64,000 nt of DNA from Clostridia bacterium. GTDB taxonomy: Bacteria > Bacillota > Clostridia > UMGS1883. The DNA lies in contig JAFVPB010000011.1 of assembly GCA_017505525.1 (NCBI GenBank), positions 1 through 64,000 of the forward strand, written 5' to 3'. This document shows, piece by piece, positions 26,542-35,451 of this stretch; position 1 is the stretch's first letter, and every line of letters starts with the position of its first letter. Under the pieces are notes generated by a model. The model did not search any database and was not told the origin of the DNA. It saw nothing but the letters and a program-made list of their open reading frames with translations. Made by a program: the position numbers and the translations under genes.

Positions 26542-26745
26542 ATGAAAGTACAAATTAAAACAGAATATATAAAGCTTGATCAACTTTTAAAATATATGGG
26601 TGTGGCTGAAAACGGAAGCCATGCTAAAGAAATTATTTTAGATGAAGAAGTAAAGGTAAACGGCGAAGTTTGCACAATGCGTGGAAAAAAGCTTTATAAA
26701 AATGATGTAATAAGTGTTTTTGACGAGGAATTTGAAATAGAATGA
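26542..26745 (+). CDS. yaaA: S4-domain RNA-binding protein YaaA
   Basis: This 67-residue protein is an S4-type RNA-binding module: IKLDQLLKYMGVAENGSHAKEIILDEEVKVNGEVCTMRGKKLYKNDVI is the S4 pattern. In Firmicutes it always lies between dnaN and recF; its RNA target is unknown, though a ribosome-associated role has been suggested for relatives. It overlaps recF by four bases (ATGA), so translation is coupled. GAGGAAT precedes its ATG. Confidence 0.9.
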   Translation: MKVQIKTEYIKLDQLLKYMGVAENGSHAKEIILDEEVKVNGEVCTMRGKKLYKNDVISVFDEEFEIE

Positions 26746-27797
26746 AAATTTCTGAGATAAAATTATATAATTTTAGAAATTACGAAAACGAAAAAATTAA
26801 TTTTTCAGAAGGAACTAATATAATATATGGTGATAATGGTATGGGAAAAACAAACATACTTGAGGCAATATATTATTTTTCCTATGGAAGAAGTTTTCGT
26901 ACAAATGGCAGAGAAATTATAAAAGATGGTGAAAAAGAAGCAAAAATAAATCTTTCGTTTGAGAAAAACGAAAGATTGTATGATGGAAAAATAAAATTTC
27001 TTTCCGGTAATAAGAAAGAAATTTTATTAAACGATATTGAATTAAATAAGACAAGCCAGCTTCTTGGAAATTTTCTATGTGTGTTGTTTACCCCTGATGA
27101 ACTTAGGATTATAAAAGGGATGCCTGAAATAAGAAGAAAATTCTGCGACAGTGCAATTATGCTCTTGCGCCCGAATTATATTAAGGAATTAATAAGGTAC
27201 CGAAATATTTTAAATCAGAAAACAGCGCTTTTAAAATCGCGGCGATACGATACTTTATCCGTCTGGAATGAAAAACTTTGCGAAAGCGGAGAAAAAATTA
27301 TGAAAATGCGCGAAAGCTACATCGAAAGAGTAAAAGTAAAAGCGCAGAATCTTCAAAAAGAAATAACAGATGAAAAAGAAATTTTAAATATAATTTATAC
27401 CCCCTCTGTGAAAAAAGGGGAAAATTATTTTGAAAAGCTGTGTGAATACACAGAAAAAGAAAAAGAAAATATGTTTTGTTTAGTGGGGCCGCACCGCGAT
27501 GAAATTATATTTGAAATTAATGGGAAAAATGCAAAAAATTATGCAAGTCAGGGGCAGATAAGAACAGCTGTGCTTTGTTTAAAGCTTGCACAGATGGAAA
27601 TAATAAAAGAAGAAACAGATGAATTTCCCGTTCTTCTTTTAGATGATATTTTATCGGAACTTGATAAAAAAAGGCGTGAATTTTTAATATCGAAAATAAA
27701 GGACAAGCAAATTATTATAACCTGTACCGATATTGAGAATTCCATCGTAGATGAAAAATCAAATATTATAAATATTAAAGATGGAAGAATGATTTAA
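26742..27797 (+). CDS. recF: DNA replication and repair protein RecF
   Basis: RecF loads RecA at gaps with RecO and RecR. The 351-residue SMC-like ATPase has the Walker A NIIYGDNGMGKTNILEAIYYFSYGRSFR, FTPDELRIIKGMPEIRRKFCD, the ABC signature region YASQGQIRTAVLCLKLAQ and the Walker B FPVLLLDDILSELDKKRREFL. Length is standard. Confidence 0.96.
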   Translation: MKISEIKLYNFRNYENEKINFSEGTNIIYGDNGMGKTNILEAIYYFSYGRSFRTNGREIIKDGEKEAKINLSFEKNERLYDGKIKFLSGNKKEILLNDIELNKTSQLLGNFLCVLFTPDELRIIKGMPEIRRKFCDSAIMLLRPNYIKELIRYRNILNQKTALLKSRRYDTLSVWNEKLCESGEKIMKMRESYIERVKVKAQNLQKEITDEKEILNIIYTPSVKKGENYFEKLCEYTEKEKENMFCLVGPHRDEIIFEINGKNAKNYASQGQIRTAVLCLKLAQMEIIKEETDEFPVLLLDDILSELDKKRREFLISKIKDKQIIITCTDIENSIVDEKSNIINIKDGRMI

Positions 27798-27798
27798 T

Positions 27799-28071
27799 AT
27801 GTTTTTGCATATTGGAGAAGGAAAAATAATAAATAAAAAAAATATTATAGGAGTATTCGATCTTGAAACTGCATCGGTAAGTAAAAGAACGCAGGATTTT
27901 TTCAAGAAAAGCGAAAAAAAGGGAATTGTTACAACAATTTGCGATGAAATTCCAAAAACCTTTGTAGTTTGTGAAAACAAAAAACAAGAGGATTTATATA
28001 TAACTCAGCTATCAAGTCAAACTCTTTTTAAAAGAGCAGAAAGGAATGAAGAATTTGGAACAGAAAACTAA
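27799..28071 (+). CDS. remB: DUF370 regulator RemB (YaaB)
   Basis: This 90-residue protein matches RemB/Yaa[36 protein letters not shown] followed by SIIITDKGKIYFS-like [14 protein letters not shown]. The DUF370 family includes RemA, a DNA-binding regulator of biofilm matrix genes in Bacillus; the role of RemB is less clear. The gene starts one base after the recF stop and overlaps gyrB by 26 bases. Confidence 0.88.
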   Translation: MFLHIGEGKIINKKNIIGVFDLETASVSKRTQDFFKKSEKKGIVTTICDEIPKTFVVCENKKQEDLYITQLSSQTLFKRAERNEEFGTEN

Positions 28072-29992
28072 TGTTTCTTACGACGAAAATCAAATACAGG
28101 TATTGGAGGGTCTTGAAGCGGTACGTAAGCGCCCGGGTATGTACATAGGTTCAACATCAGCGCGAGGTCTTCATCATCTTGTTTACGAAATAGTGGATAA
28201 CAGTATAGATGAAGCACTGGCAGGATACTGTACTAAAATATCTGTAACTCTCAACAGTGATAATAGTGTAACTGTTGAAGATAATGGTCGTGGTATTCCT
28301 CACGGAATTCATCCTAAAATGGGAATAAGCACAATCGACGTTATTTTTACTGTTCTTCACGCCGGCGGTAAATTTGGAGGCGGCGGGTATAAGGTGTCGG
28401 GTGGCTTGCACGGTGTTGGCGCAAGTGTTGTTAATGCGCTTTCAACAAAACTTGAGGTTGAGGTTCACGATGGGGAAAATATTTGGCGACAGAGCTATAA
28501 AAGAGGCGTTCCTCAGGGAGAAGTTAAGGTAGACGGAAAAACCGACAGAACGGGAACAAAAATCACTTTCTGGGCAGATGGCGAAATATTTGAAGAAACA
28601 GTATATGATTATGATATTTTATTAAAAAGGCTTCGTGAACAGGCATTTCTTAACGGCGGTATAAAAATAGTATTTAAAGACGACCGAGAAGAAAAAAGAG
28701 AAGAAACTCTTCATTACGAGGGTGGTATAAAGAATTTCGTTTCTTATCTTTTGAATGAAAAGAAAATGAGAAAAGATACACTTAGCGAAATTCACGAAGA
28801 AATTATATATGTAAGCGGAGAAAAAAACGGCTCTATGGCAGAGGTTGCGCTCGGCTGGAATAATGGATACGACGAGGTTATTGAATCGTTTGCAAATAAT
28901 ATTTCAACCACAGAGGGCGGTACCCACGAAACAGGTTTCAAGGCCGCACTTACAAAAGTACTTTTTGAATATGGAAAAAAATATAAGCTTATAAAAGAAA
29001 ATGAAGAACTCACAGGTGAAGATGCCCGTGAAGGTCTTATCGCTGTAATTTCAGTTAAATTGGAAGAACCACAGTTTGAAGGGCAAACAAAAACAAAGCT
29101 TGGAAATTCTGAAATGCGTGGTCTTGTGGAAAATATGCTTAAAGAAAAACTGGCAGATTTTCTTGAAGAAAACCCAAATGTGGGAAAATCTATTATTGAA
29201 AAAGCACTTATGGCTTCCCGTGCAAGACTTGCAGCAAGAAGAGCAAGAGAGGCTACAAGAAAGACTCCTCTTGGTTCATCAACTCTTCCAGGTAAGCTTA
29301 CAGATTGTATTGTAAAAGACCCCACAATGACAGAAATCTATATCGTCGAGGGTGATAGCGCCGGCGGTAGTGCAAAAAGTGGTAGAGATAGTAAATATCA
29401 GGCAATTCTTCCTCTTTGGGGTAAGATGCTGAATGTTGAAAAAGCAAGAGAAGATAAGGTTTACGGAAATGATAAGCTTACTCCTGTAATTCAGGCGTTA
29501 GGCACAGGAATAGGCACTGAATTCAATCTTGAAAAATTAAGATATGATAAGGTTATTATAATGGCCGATGCCGATGTCGACGGTGCTCATATCCAAACAC
29601 TTCTTCTCACATTCTTCTTCAGATTTATGCGTGAGCTTGTTGAAACAGGCCATATTTACCTTGCAAAACCTCCTCTTTATAAGGTTTCAAGAGGTAAGAG
29701 AAGTGAAGTTGCCTTCTCTGATGAAGAACGCGACAGACTCAGTGAAGAATTTAAAAACGGTGATCCAAATGCAAAGGTAGATATCAGCCGTTATAAGGGT
29801 CTTGGTGAAATGGACCCCGAAGAACTTTGGGAAACAACAATGGATCCAAAGAGCAGAATTCTTCTTAAAGTTACTCTTGAAGATGCGCAGAAAGCAGACG
29901 AAATTTTCAGTATTCTGATGGGTGATGAGGTAGAACCAAGACGTCAGTTTATTGAAGATAACGCTCAGTATGTTACTAATCTGGATGTATAA
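28046..29992 (+). CDS. gyrB: DNA gyrase subunit B
   Basis: GyrB holds the ATPase of the supercoiling enzyme gyrase. The 648-residue protein has the GHKL fold ([60 protein letters not shown]), the transducer domain and the Toprim domain [14 protein letters not shown] and [18 protein letters not shown]. The C-terminus is the short Gram-positive form. ATG 28046 is annotated, but AAAGGA sits right against it, so TTG 28055, nine bases from the site, may be the real start. Confidence 0.96.
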   Translation: MKNLEQKTNVSYDENQIQVLEGLEAVRKRPGMYIGSTSARGLHHLVYEIVDNSIDEALAGYCTKISVTLNSDNSVTVEDNGRGIPHGIHPKMGISTIDVIFTVLHAGGKFGGGGYKVSGGLHGVGASVVNALSTKLEVEVHDGENIWRQSYKRGVPQGEVKVDGKTDRTGTKITFWADGEIFEETVYDYDILLKRLREQAFLNGGIKIVFKDDREEKREETLHYEGGIKNFVSYLLNEKKMRKDTLSEIHEEIIYVSGEKNGSMAEVALGWNNGYDEVIESFANNISTTEGGTHETGFKAALTKVLFEYGKKYKLIKENEELTGEDAREGLIAVISVKLEEPQFEGQTKTKLGNSEMRGLVENMLKEKLADFLEENPNVGKSIIEKALMASRARLAARRAREATRKTPLGSSTLPGKLTDCIVKDPTMTEIYIVEGDSAGGSAKSGRDSKYQAILPLWGKMLNVEKAREDKVYGNDKLTPVIQALGTGIGTEFNLEKLRYDKVIIMADADVDGAHIQTLLLTFFFRFMRELVETGHIYLAKPPLYKVSRGKRSEVAFSDEERDRLSEEFKNGDPNAKVDISRYKGLGEMDPEELWETTMDPKSRILLKVTLEDAQKADEIFSILMGDEVEPRRQFIEDNAQYVTNLDV

Positions 29993-30040
29993 CGTACTTT
30001 CAAAGTTAAAATTTTCTGCGAAAATATTTTGCTTAAAATA

Positions 30041-30159
30041 AAGGGACTCGCACACCGCGGTAGCCCCTGCAAGGAGTTAAAAACGAGGTATATGCCCCCG
30101 TTTTAACAGATTTTATTGTCAAGGGTAAAACCCTTAACAAACCCCATATCCTTTTGGGG
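30041..30159 (+). repeat. Structured intergenic repeat, copy B (gyrB-gyrA)
   Basis: This copy aligns with copy A from CGCACACCGCGGTAGCCC (30049) to CAAACCCC (30145), about four of five bases identical by eye. The stems are kept: GTTAAAAACG/CGTTTTAAC (30076-30085/30099-30107) with a bulge, and AAGGGT/ACCCTT (30121-30126/30130-30135) in place of AAGGGG/CCCCTT. An extra CCCC/GGGG hairpin at 30142-30159 lies just upstream of the gyrA binding site. Confidence 0.75.
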
Positions 30160-30179
30160 TACGAAAGGAATTAAATAAT

Positions 30180-32708
30180 ATGGCTAAAAATAAAAAATAC
30201 GAAGATTCCCATTTCGAGGAATATTTTGATACTCAAACCATTTTAAATATTGATATTGAAGACAGAATGAAAGAGGCTTTCATCGACTACGCGATGAGCG
30301 TTATCGTAAGCCGTGCACTTCCCGATGTTCGAGACGGTCTTAAACCTGTACACAGAAGAATTTTATATTCTATGTACGAGGAAAATCTCACTCACGATAA
30401 GCCCTACTTCAAATCGGCTACCACAGTTGGTAACGTTATCGGTAGGTATCATCCTCATGGTGATGCCTCTGTTTACGATGCTCTTGTAAGAATGGCGCAG
30501 GATTTCTCTATGCGTTACCCCCTTATAGAAGGACACGGTAACTTCGGTAGTGTGGACGGCGATCCGCCTGCTGCATACCGTTACACAGAAGCAAGAATGA
30601 GCAAACTTTCAAATGTACTTCTTGAAAATATTGAAAAGGACACAGTTGACTTTGCTCCAAACTTCGATGAAAAGAGAAAAGAGCCAACAATTCTTCCCAC
30701 AAGAATTCCCACTCTTTTAGTAAACGGCAGCTCGGGTATTGCCGTTGGTATGGCAACAAACATACCTCCACATAATCTTACTGAAGTACTTAACGGTGCA
30801 ATGGCACAAATAGATAACCCCGAAATCACAGTTGAAGAACTTATGGAACATATTCAGGGTCCTGATTTCCCCACAAGTGCCACTATTATGGGCAGAAGTG
30901 GTATCCGCAGTGCATACAACACAGGTCGCGGTAAAATAGTTATCCGTGCAAAGGCAGAAATTGAGGAGCACAAGGATGGTACAAGCTCTATCATCGTAAC
31001 AGAGCTTCCCTATCAGGTTAACAAGAAAATGCTTGTGGAATCTATTGCGGCACTTGTTAAGGAAAAGAAAATTGAAGGACTTTCAGATATCGACGACCAT
31101 TCATCCGACCGTGTTGGTATCCGTCTTGAAATTTTCCTCAAGCGCGATGCAAATCCTCAGGTTGTGCTTAATCAGCTTTATAAATATACCCGTCTGCAAG
31201 ACAGCTTCAGTGTAAACCTTCTTGCAATATGCGACGGAAAGCCCAAAACAATGGGCCTTAAGGAAGTTCTTGATAACTTTATCACATTCCAGAAGGAAAT
31301 AGTTACAAGAAGAATAAAGTTTGACAAGGTAAAAGCAGAAGCAAGAATGCATATTCTCGAAGGTCTGCGTATTGCACTTGCAAATATAGACGAAGTAATA
31401 GAAGTAATCAGAAATTCATACGACGATGCCAAGGAAAACCTTATGGCACGCTTCGGCTTCTCCGAAATTCAGGCACAAAGCGTACTTGATATGCGTCTTG
31501 CACAGCTTCAGCGACTCAATGGCGAGAAAATTGATGACGAATACAACGAACTCACCGCCAGGGTGGAAGAATATATTGCAATTCTCGGAGATGAAGCTCT
31601 TCTTCTTGTTCAGATTAAGAAAGAGCTTACTGAAATCCGCGATAAATTCGGCGACGAAAGAAGAACAAATATTGAAAATGTTATGACTGAAATAGACATC
31701 GAAGACCTTATTGAGGAAGAGGAAAGTGTAATAACTCTCACGAATGCAGGTTATATTAAGCGTATACCTGCTTCCACTTATGCGAGTCAGAATCGCGGAG
31801 GAAAGGGAGTTAAAGGACTTTCAACAAAAGAAGAAGACTTTGTTGAAAAGATTATTGTGGCATCAACTCACGATAATATGCTCTTCTTCTCAAACAAGGG
31901 AAGAATGTATCGTCTTAAGGGATATCAGATTCCCGAAGCAGGCAGACAGGCAAAAGGCTCAGCAATAATTAACCTTCTTCCGGTTGATAAAGACGAAAAG
32001 ATTACGGCATTTATTGCTCTTCGTGAATTTGAAGAAGACAAATATCTTCTTATGTGTACACGTAACGGTGTTATAAAGAAAACGCTTGTAACAGATTACG
32101 ATACGTCAAGAAAAGGCGGAATTATAGCTATTTCTCTTGACGAAGGTGATGAATTAATAAAGGTTGAACTTACAAACGGTGAAAACGAAATTATTATCGG
32201 TACACACGATGGTATGGCTATCCGCTTCAACGAAAAAGATGTTCGTTCCATGGGCAGAGTAACACGCGGTGTTAAGGCAATAAATTTAAGAAATGACGAC
32301 TTTGTTATTGGAATGTGCCTTGCACTCAGCGATACCGAACTTCTTGCAGTAACGGAAAAAGGTTATGGAAAGAGAACAGATATTTCAGAATACAGAGTTC
32401 AGTCGCGTGGCGGTGTGGGTATTAAGACTTATAAGTGCAGCGATGTAACAGGTAAGGTTGTGGGAATCTATTCCGTAACTGATAACGACGATATAATGCT
32501 TATCACATCGGAAGGCATTATAATCAGAATTCCTGCTTCGGGCATCAGCACAATCGGCAGAAGCACCAAGGGTGTGCGCCTTATGAGATTGAATGAGGGT
32601 GTTAATGTTGTTTCCGTTGGAAAAACCGACCACGAAGAAGCAGAAGAATCCGAAGAAACCGAAGAAACAACAGAAAACACAGAGACAGCAGAAATCACAG
32701 AGAAATAA
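30180..32708 (+). CDS. gyrA: DNA gyrase subunit A
   Basis: GyrA cuts and rejoins DNA in gyrase. The 842-residue protein has the breakage-reunion domain (IDYAMSVIVSRALPDVRDGLKPVHRRILYSM, HPHGDASVYDALVRMAQ, AAYRYTEARM with the catalytic Tyr), a coiled coil, and the C-terminal DNA-wrapping propeller with the diagnostic GyrA box NRGGKGVKG. The quinolone-contact serine of E. coli (S83) is Ala96 here, while the acidic partner is retained (Asp100). An acidic Glu/Thr-rich tail of about 25 residues ends the protein. Confidence 0.97.
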   Translation: MAKNKKYEDSHFEEYFDTQTILNIDIEDRMKEAFIDYAMSVIVSRALPDVRDGLKPVHRRILYSMYEENLTHDKPYFKSATTVGNVIGRYHPHGDASVYDALVRMAQDFSMRYPLIEGHGNFGSVDGDPPAAYRYTEARMSKLSNVLLENIEKDTVDFAPNFDEKRKEPTILPTRIPTLLVNGSSGIAVGMATNIPPHNLTEVLNGAMAQIDNPEITVEELMEHIQGPDFPTSATIMGRSGIRSAYNTGRGKIVIRAKAEIEEHKDGTSSIIVTELPYQVNKKMLVESIAALVKEKKIEGLSDIDDHSSDRVGIRLEIFLKRDANPQVVLNQLYKYTRLQDSFSVNLLAICDGKPKTMGLKEVLDNFITFQKEIVTRRIKFDKVKAEARMHILEGLRIALANIDEVIEVIRNSYDDAKENLMARFGFSEIQAQSVLDMRLAQLQRLNGEKIDDEYNELTARVEEYIAILGDEALLLVQIKKELTEIRDKFGDERRTNIENVMTEIDIEDLIEEEESVITLTNAGYIKRIPASTYASQNRGGKGVKGLSTKEEDFVEKIIVASTHDNMLFFSNKGRMYRLKGYQIPEAGRQAKGSAIINLLPVDKDEKITAFIALREFEEDKYLLMCTRNGVIKKTLVTDYDTSRKGGIIAISLDEGDELIKVELTNGENEIIIGTHDGMAIRFNEKDVRSMGRVTRGVKAINLRNDDFVIGMCLALSDTELLAVTEKGYGKRTDISEYRVQSRGGVGIKTYKCSDVTGKVVGIYSVTDNDDIMLITSEGIIIRIPASGISTIGRSTKGVRLMRLNEGVNVVSVGKTDHEEAEESEETEETTENTETAEITEK

Positions 32709-32726
32709 AGGTGAAGAGGTGATTTT

Positions 32727-33518
32727 ATGAATGAAAAAGATAAAACCGTTGAATTTAGTCCTGTAAAAGATGTGAATAAGGAAAGAGTAAGCCGCAATGC
32801 ATCGGATGTTTACAGCAGTGCAAGAAAAAATTCTTATGGAAAGGCCCCGCAAAATAAATCGGATGATAATAATGGCCTTATCTATTTTGCAATATTTTTA
32901 ACAGTGGCTCTTATTATTGCAATTGTTGTTGGAATAATTATTATAACAAATACAAATTCCATGGATAAAGGAAACGAGCCGCAAGAAAATATTGTTATTC
33001 CCGTGGAGGATGACATCCCGGAAGTAGAACCGGAAGAAGAGCCTGTAAAAGAAGAAAATGATTATAATATAATTTTCTATGGAGAAACAGTGAAAAAAAG
33101 CGGAAATAATTATACTGTTGCCGCAGATCTTTACGATGCATCGTTAAAAAGAGTAGGAAGCAGAAAGATAACTATTACTCCCGATACCGTTATAAGAGAA
33201 AGTGGAAAAAGAATGTCGGCAGAGGGCTTTGTGTATACTATAGAAAGCCTTACGGGAGAGATGATATCGGTAGAAGGAAAAATAAGAGAAAAAGATAATG
33301 TGGCCCTTACACTTTCATACGATGGCTCGTTCAGAGAGGAAATGGAAGAACCTGAAGAATCTGAAGAGCCAGAAGAAATTGTAGAGGAAGAAATTCCAAA
33401 AGAAGAATCAACTACTCCGCCACCAGAACAAGGGGGAGAAACGGAACCGCCCAAAACTCAGGAGCCATCAGCGGGAGAAGAACAACCTCCCCAGGAAACA
33501 ATAGCGGAGCAAAACTAA
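32727..33518 (+). CDS. Membrane-anchored acidic protein of unknown function
   Basis: I do not recognise this 263-residue protein. It has a hydrophilic N-terminal cytosolic part (residues 1-50), one transmembrane helix (about 51-75, LIYFAIFLTVALIIAIVVGIII), a Glu/Pro-rich linker (VEDDIPEVEPEEEPVKEE), a compact domain of about 100 residues (DYNIIFYGETVKKSGNNYTVAADLYDA to VALTLSYDGSF), and a Glu/Pro/Thr/Gln-rich tail resembling a cell-wall spacer. It begins 18 bases after gyrA with AAAGGTGAAGAGGTG and is probably translated from the same message. Cell-surface location is inferred from the topology. Confidence 0.7.
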   Translation: MNEKDKTVEFSPVKDVNKERVSRNASDVYSSARKNSYGKAPQNKSDDNNGLIYFAIFLTVALIIAIVVGIIIITNTNSMDKGNEPQENIVIPVEDDIPEVEPEEEPVKEENDYNIIFYGETVKKSGNNYTVAADLYDASLKRVGSRKITITPDTVIRESGKRMSAEGFVYTIESLTGEMISVEGKIREKDNVALTLSYDGSFREEMEEPEESEEPEEIVEEEIPKEESTTPPPEQGGETEPPKTQEPSAGEEQPPQETIAEQN

Positions 33519-33524
33519 ATTTTA

Positions 33525-33553
33525 TTGACAATGCCTTTTATATTTGGTATAAT
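33525..33553 (+). promoter_or_regulatory. Consensus promoter of the met transporter leader
   Basis: A perfect TTGACA (33525-33530) and perfect TATAAT (33548-33553) with the optimal 17-base spacer, the strongest-looking promoter in the window. Transcription would start near 33560. Confidence 0.9.
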
Positions 33554-33589
33554 TCAAATAATTTATAAGGAAATAAGAGGGGCGACGGA

Positions 33590-33682
33590 ATGAGAAATAA
33601 TCATCATTGTAAAATCAATATGATGATGTGTATGCCATTTTATATGTGCGCTGTTTGTTGTGCAATAAAAAGTCGCTTATAA
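33590..33682 (+). CDS. Met/Cys-rich leader peptide of metNIQ
   Basis: This 30-codon frame starts 36 bases after the -10, behind AAGAGGGGCGACGGA. It encodes MRNNHHCKIN, then MMMCMPFYMC, then AVCCAIKSRL. Six Met and five Cys residues make up 11 of 30, with three consecutive AUG codons at 11-13, Cys at 14, Met at 15 and a second cluster of Met19, Cys20, Cys23 and Cys24. Such regulatory-codon runs are the mark of an attenuator leader peptide. Ribosomes that stall on Met or Cys codons would leave the antiterminator segment at 33672-33678 free, while those reaching the stop at 33680-33682 would cover it. A small metal-binding protein is the main alternative reading. Frame and codon runs are seen directly; the mechanism is inferred. 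Confidence 0.7.
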   Translation: MRNNHHCKINMMMCMPFYMCAVCCAIKSRL

Positions 33683-33708
33683 AAATACTGTTATTTACGG
33701 GAAGCGAC
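33672..33708 (+). promoter_or_regulatory. Candidate antiterminator of the met leader
   Basis: GTCGCTT (33672-33678), in the last leader codons, is complementary to AAGCGAC (33702-33708). The latter overlaps the ascending arm and loop of the terminator (ACGGGAAGC, 33697-33705), so the two structures exclude each other. GCGAC at 33582-33586, beside the leader ribosome binding site, can also pair with GTCGC and could act as a third alternative. Confidence 0.6.
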
Positions 33709-33725
33709 ATAAGCTTCCCGTTTTT
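33697..33725 (+). terminator. Attenuator terminator before metN
   Basis: ACGGGAAGC (33697-33705) pairs with GCTTCCCGT (33713-33721) around a 7-base loop, followed by five T. It lies 33 bases before metN, between the leader peptide and the transporter operon, and would stop transcription unless the antiterminator forms. Confidence 0.88.
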
Positions 33726-33758
33726 GTTTAAATCTTGATGATTTAAAGAGGTGATTAA

Positions 33759-34745
33759 ATGATTGAACTTAGAAATATTACAAAGGTTTTTAAAACCTTA
33801 AATGGCGATATTGCTGCACTTAAGGATATAAATCTAACTATAAAAGACGGCGAAATTTTTGGTATTATAGGACTATCGGGTGCAGGGAAAAGCACTCTTG
33901 TGAGATGCATAAATCTGCTTGAGAAACCTACCTTGGGCGAAGTTTTAATTGATGGGTGCAATCTTTGCGAGGTTTCTAAAAAAGAGCTTCTTAAAATACG
34001 CCGTTCAATAGGAATGATATTTCAGGGATTTAATCTTTTAGAGCAGAGAAATGTGCTTAAAAATGTGTGCTATCCTATGGAAATAGCGGGAATTAACAAA
34101 AAAGACGCAATAGAAAGAGCGCGGGAACTTTTAGAGCTTGTAGGTCTTTCCGACAGGGAAAAATCCTATCCCTCTCAGCTTTCGGGCGGGCAGAAGCAGC
34201 GCGTTGCAATAGCACGTGCTCTTGCTACAAAACCGCAGTATCTTCTGTGCGACGAGGCTACAAGCGCACTCGATCCAAGTACCACAGAGCAAATTCTTGA
34301 TTTATTAAAGCATATTAATAAAACCCTTGGCGTAACTATTATTGTTATAACGCATGAAATGAAAATAGTTGAAAAAGTGTGTGATATGGTGGCAGTGATT
34401 GATAAAGGCCAGATTGCAGAAAAAGGAAATGTTAAAGATGTATTCTCAAATCCGCAATCGGAAATTGCAAAAGGGCTTATTCTTCCTAAAAGAACAGTTC
34501 TTCCCGAAAACAGAAAAAATACAATAAGAATAATTTTCGACGGAGAAAAAACAATAAAACCTTTAATTTCAGATATGATTTTATCACTTAAACTGCCAGT
34601 AAACATAATGTTTGCCGATACAACCGATATCGAGGGAATTTCCCGTGGGCATATGATACTCGAAATTCCCGAAAATACCGAAGACAGCGAAAAAATCTTT
34701 AACTGGCTTGAAGAAAAAGAAATTACATATTATAAGGAGGGATAA
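33759..34745 (+). CDS. metN: Methionine ABC transporter, ATPase
   Basis: MetN drives uptake of methionine. The 328-residue protein has Walker A GLSGAGKST, Q-loop MIFQGFNLLEQRNV, signature LSGGQKQR, Walker B YLLCDEATSALD and a switch His in VITHEMKIV. The C-terminal 75 residues (IRIIFDGEKTIKPLISDMILSLKLPVNIMFAD and following) form a NIL domain, the regulatory ligand-binding module that inhibits transport when methionine is plentiful in the cell. Spacing to metI is two bases. AGAGGTG is its binding site. The substrate could include related sulfur amino acids. Confidence 0.94.
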   Translation: MIELRNITKVFKTLNGDIAALKDINLTIKDGEIFGIIGLSGAGKSTLVRCINLLEKPTLGEVLIDGCNLCEVSKKELLKIRRSIGMIFQGFNLLEQRNVLKNVCYPMEIAGINKKDAIERARELLELVGLSDREKSYPSQLSGGQKQRVAIARALATKPQYLLCDEATSALDPSTTEQILDLLKHINKTLGVTIIVITHEMKIVEKVCDMVAVIDKGQIAEKGNVKDVFSNPQSEIAKGLILPKRTVLPENRKNTIRIIFDGEKTIKPLISDMILSLKLPVNIMFADTTDIEGISRGHMILEIPENTEDSEKIFNWLEEKEITYYKEG

Positions 34746-34747
34746 GA

Positions 34748-35425
34748 ATGTTTTCAGATATGCTTGTTAGCCTTGTGGAGAAGGGCATTTTACAAATGGG
34801 TATATGGGAAACAATTTATATGACGCTTATCTCCACCTTTTTTGCTTACGTTTTGGGACTTCCTCTGGGTATTCTTTTATGTGTTACGGATAAAGAGGGA
34901 ATTTATCCCATTACAGCATTAAATAAAATTTTAGGCGTTATTGTAAACATTTTCAGAAGCATACCCTTTATTCTTTTGATGATAGCCGTACTTCCTGCGG
35001 CAAAGATTGTAGTGGGAACAAGTATGGGAAACAGGGCAATGATATTTACGTTGATTATTGCTGCTGCACCATATGTTGCACGAATGGTAGAATCGTCTGT
35101 AAAAGAAGTGGACAAGGGGATTATTGAAGCGGCACATTCAATGGGAACTCCATCTTTTAAGATTATTTACAAGGTTTTAATTCCCGAAGCAAAGCCCTCG
35201 CTTATTACGGGTGGAATTATTTCTATGGTAACAATACTTGGCTATTCTGCTATGGCAGGAACAATCGGCGGAACAGGTCTCGGGCAGATTGCTATAAGCT
35301 ATGGCTACCAAAGATTTCAAAATGATATTATCTGGGTTTGCGTTATCCTTACAATTATTATAGTTCAGATAATTCAGGAAATAGGAAACAGAGTAGCAAG
35401 AAAAACTGATAAAAGAATTAATTAA
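34748..35425 (+). CDS. metI: Methionine ABC transporter, permease
   Basis: MetI is the membrane channel of the transporter. The 225-residue protein has about five transmembrane segments (near residues 20-45, 55-85, 90-110, 155-175 and 190-212), the family motifs WETIYMTLISTFFAYVLGLPLG and NIFRSIPFILLMIA, and the coupling loop VEDVDKGIIEAAHSMGTPSFKIIYKVLIPEAKP-like EVDKGIIEAAHSMG. AAGGAGGG precedes the start. Confidence 0.94.
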   Translation: MFSDMLVSLVEKGILQMGIWETIYMTLISTFFAYVLGLPLGILLCVTDKEGIYPITALNKILGVIVNIFRSIPFILLMIAVLPAAKIVVGTSMGNRAMIFTLIIAAAPYVARMVESSVKEVDKGIIEAAHSMGTPSFKIIYKVLIPEAKPSLITGGIISMVTILGYSAMAGTIGGTGLGQIAISYGYQRFQNDIIWVCVILTIIIVQIIQEIGNRVARKTDKRIN

Positions 35426-35451
35426 ATTTAATACATAAAGGAGATTGAATT

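Noticed and set aside
28792-29325. 177-codon minus-strand frame in gyrB
   Set aside because: Antisense shadow with Ser/Phe-rich composition over a fully conserved gyrB segment.
33554-33758. SAM riboswitch or T-box before metN
   Set aside because: No S-box core, no T-box sequence and too little space; the leader peptide and terminator explain the region better.
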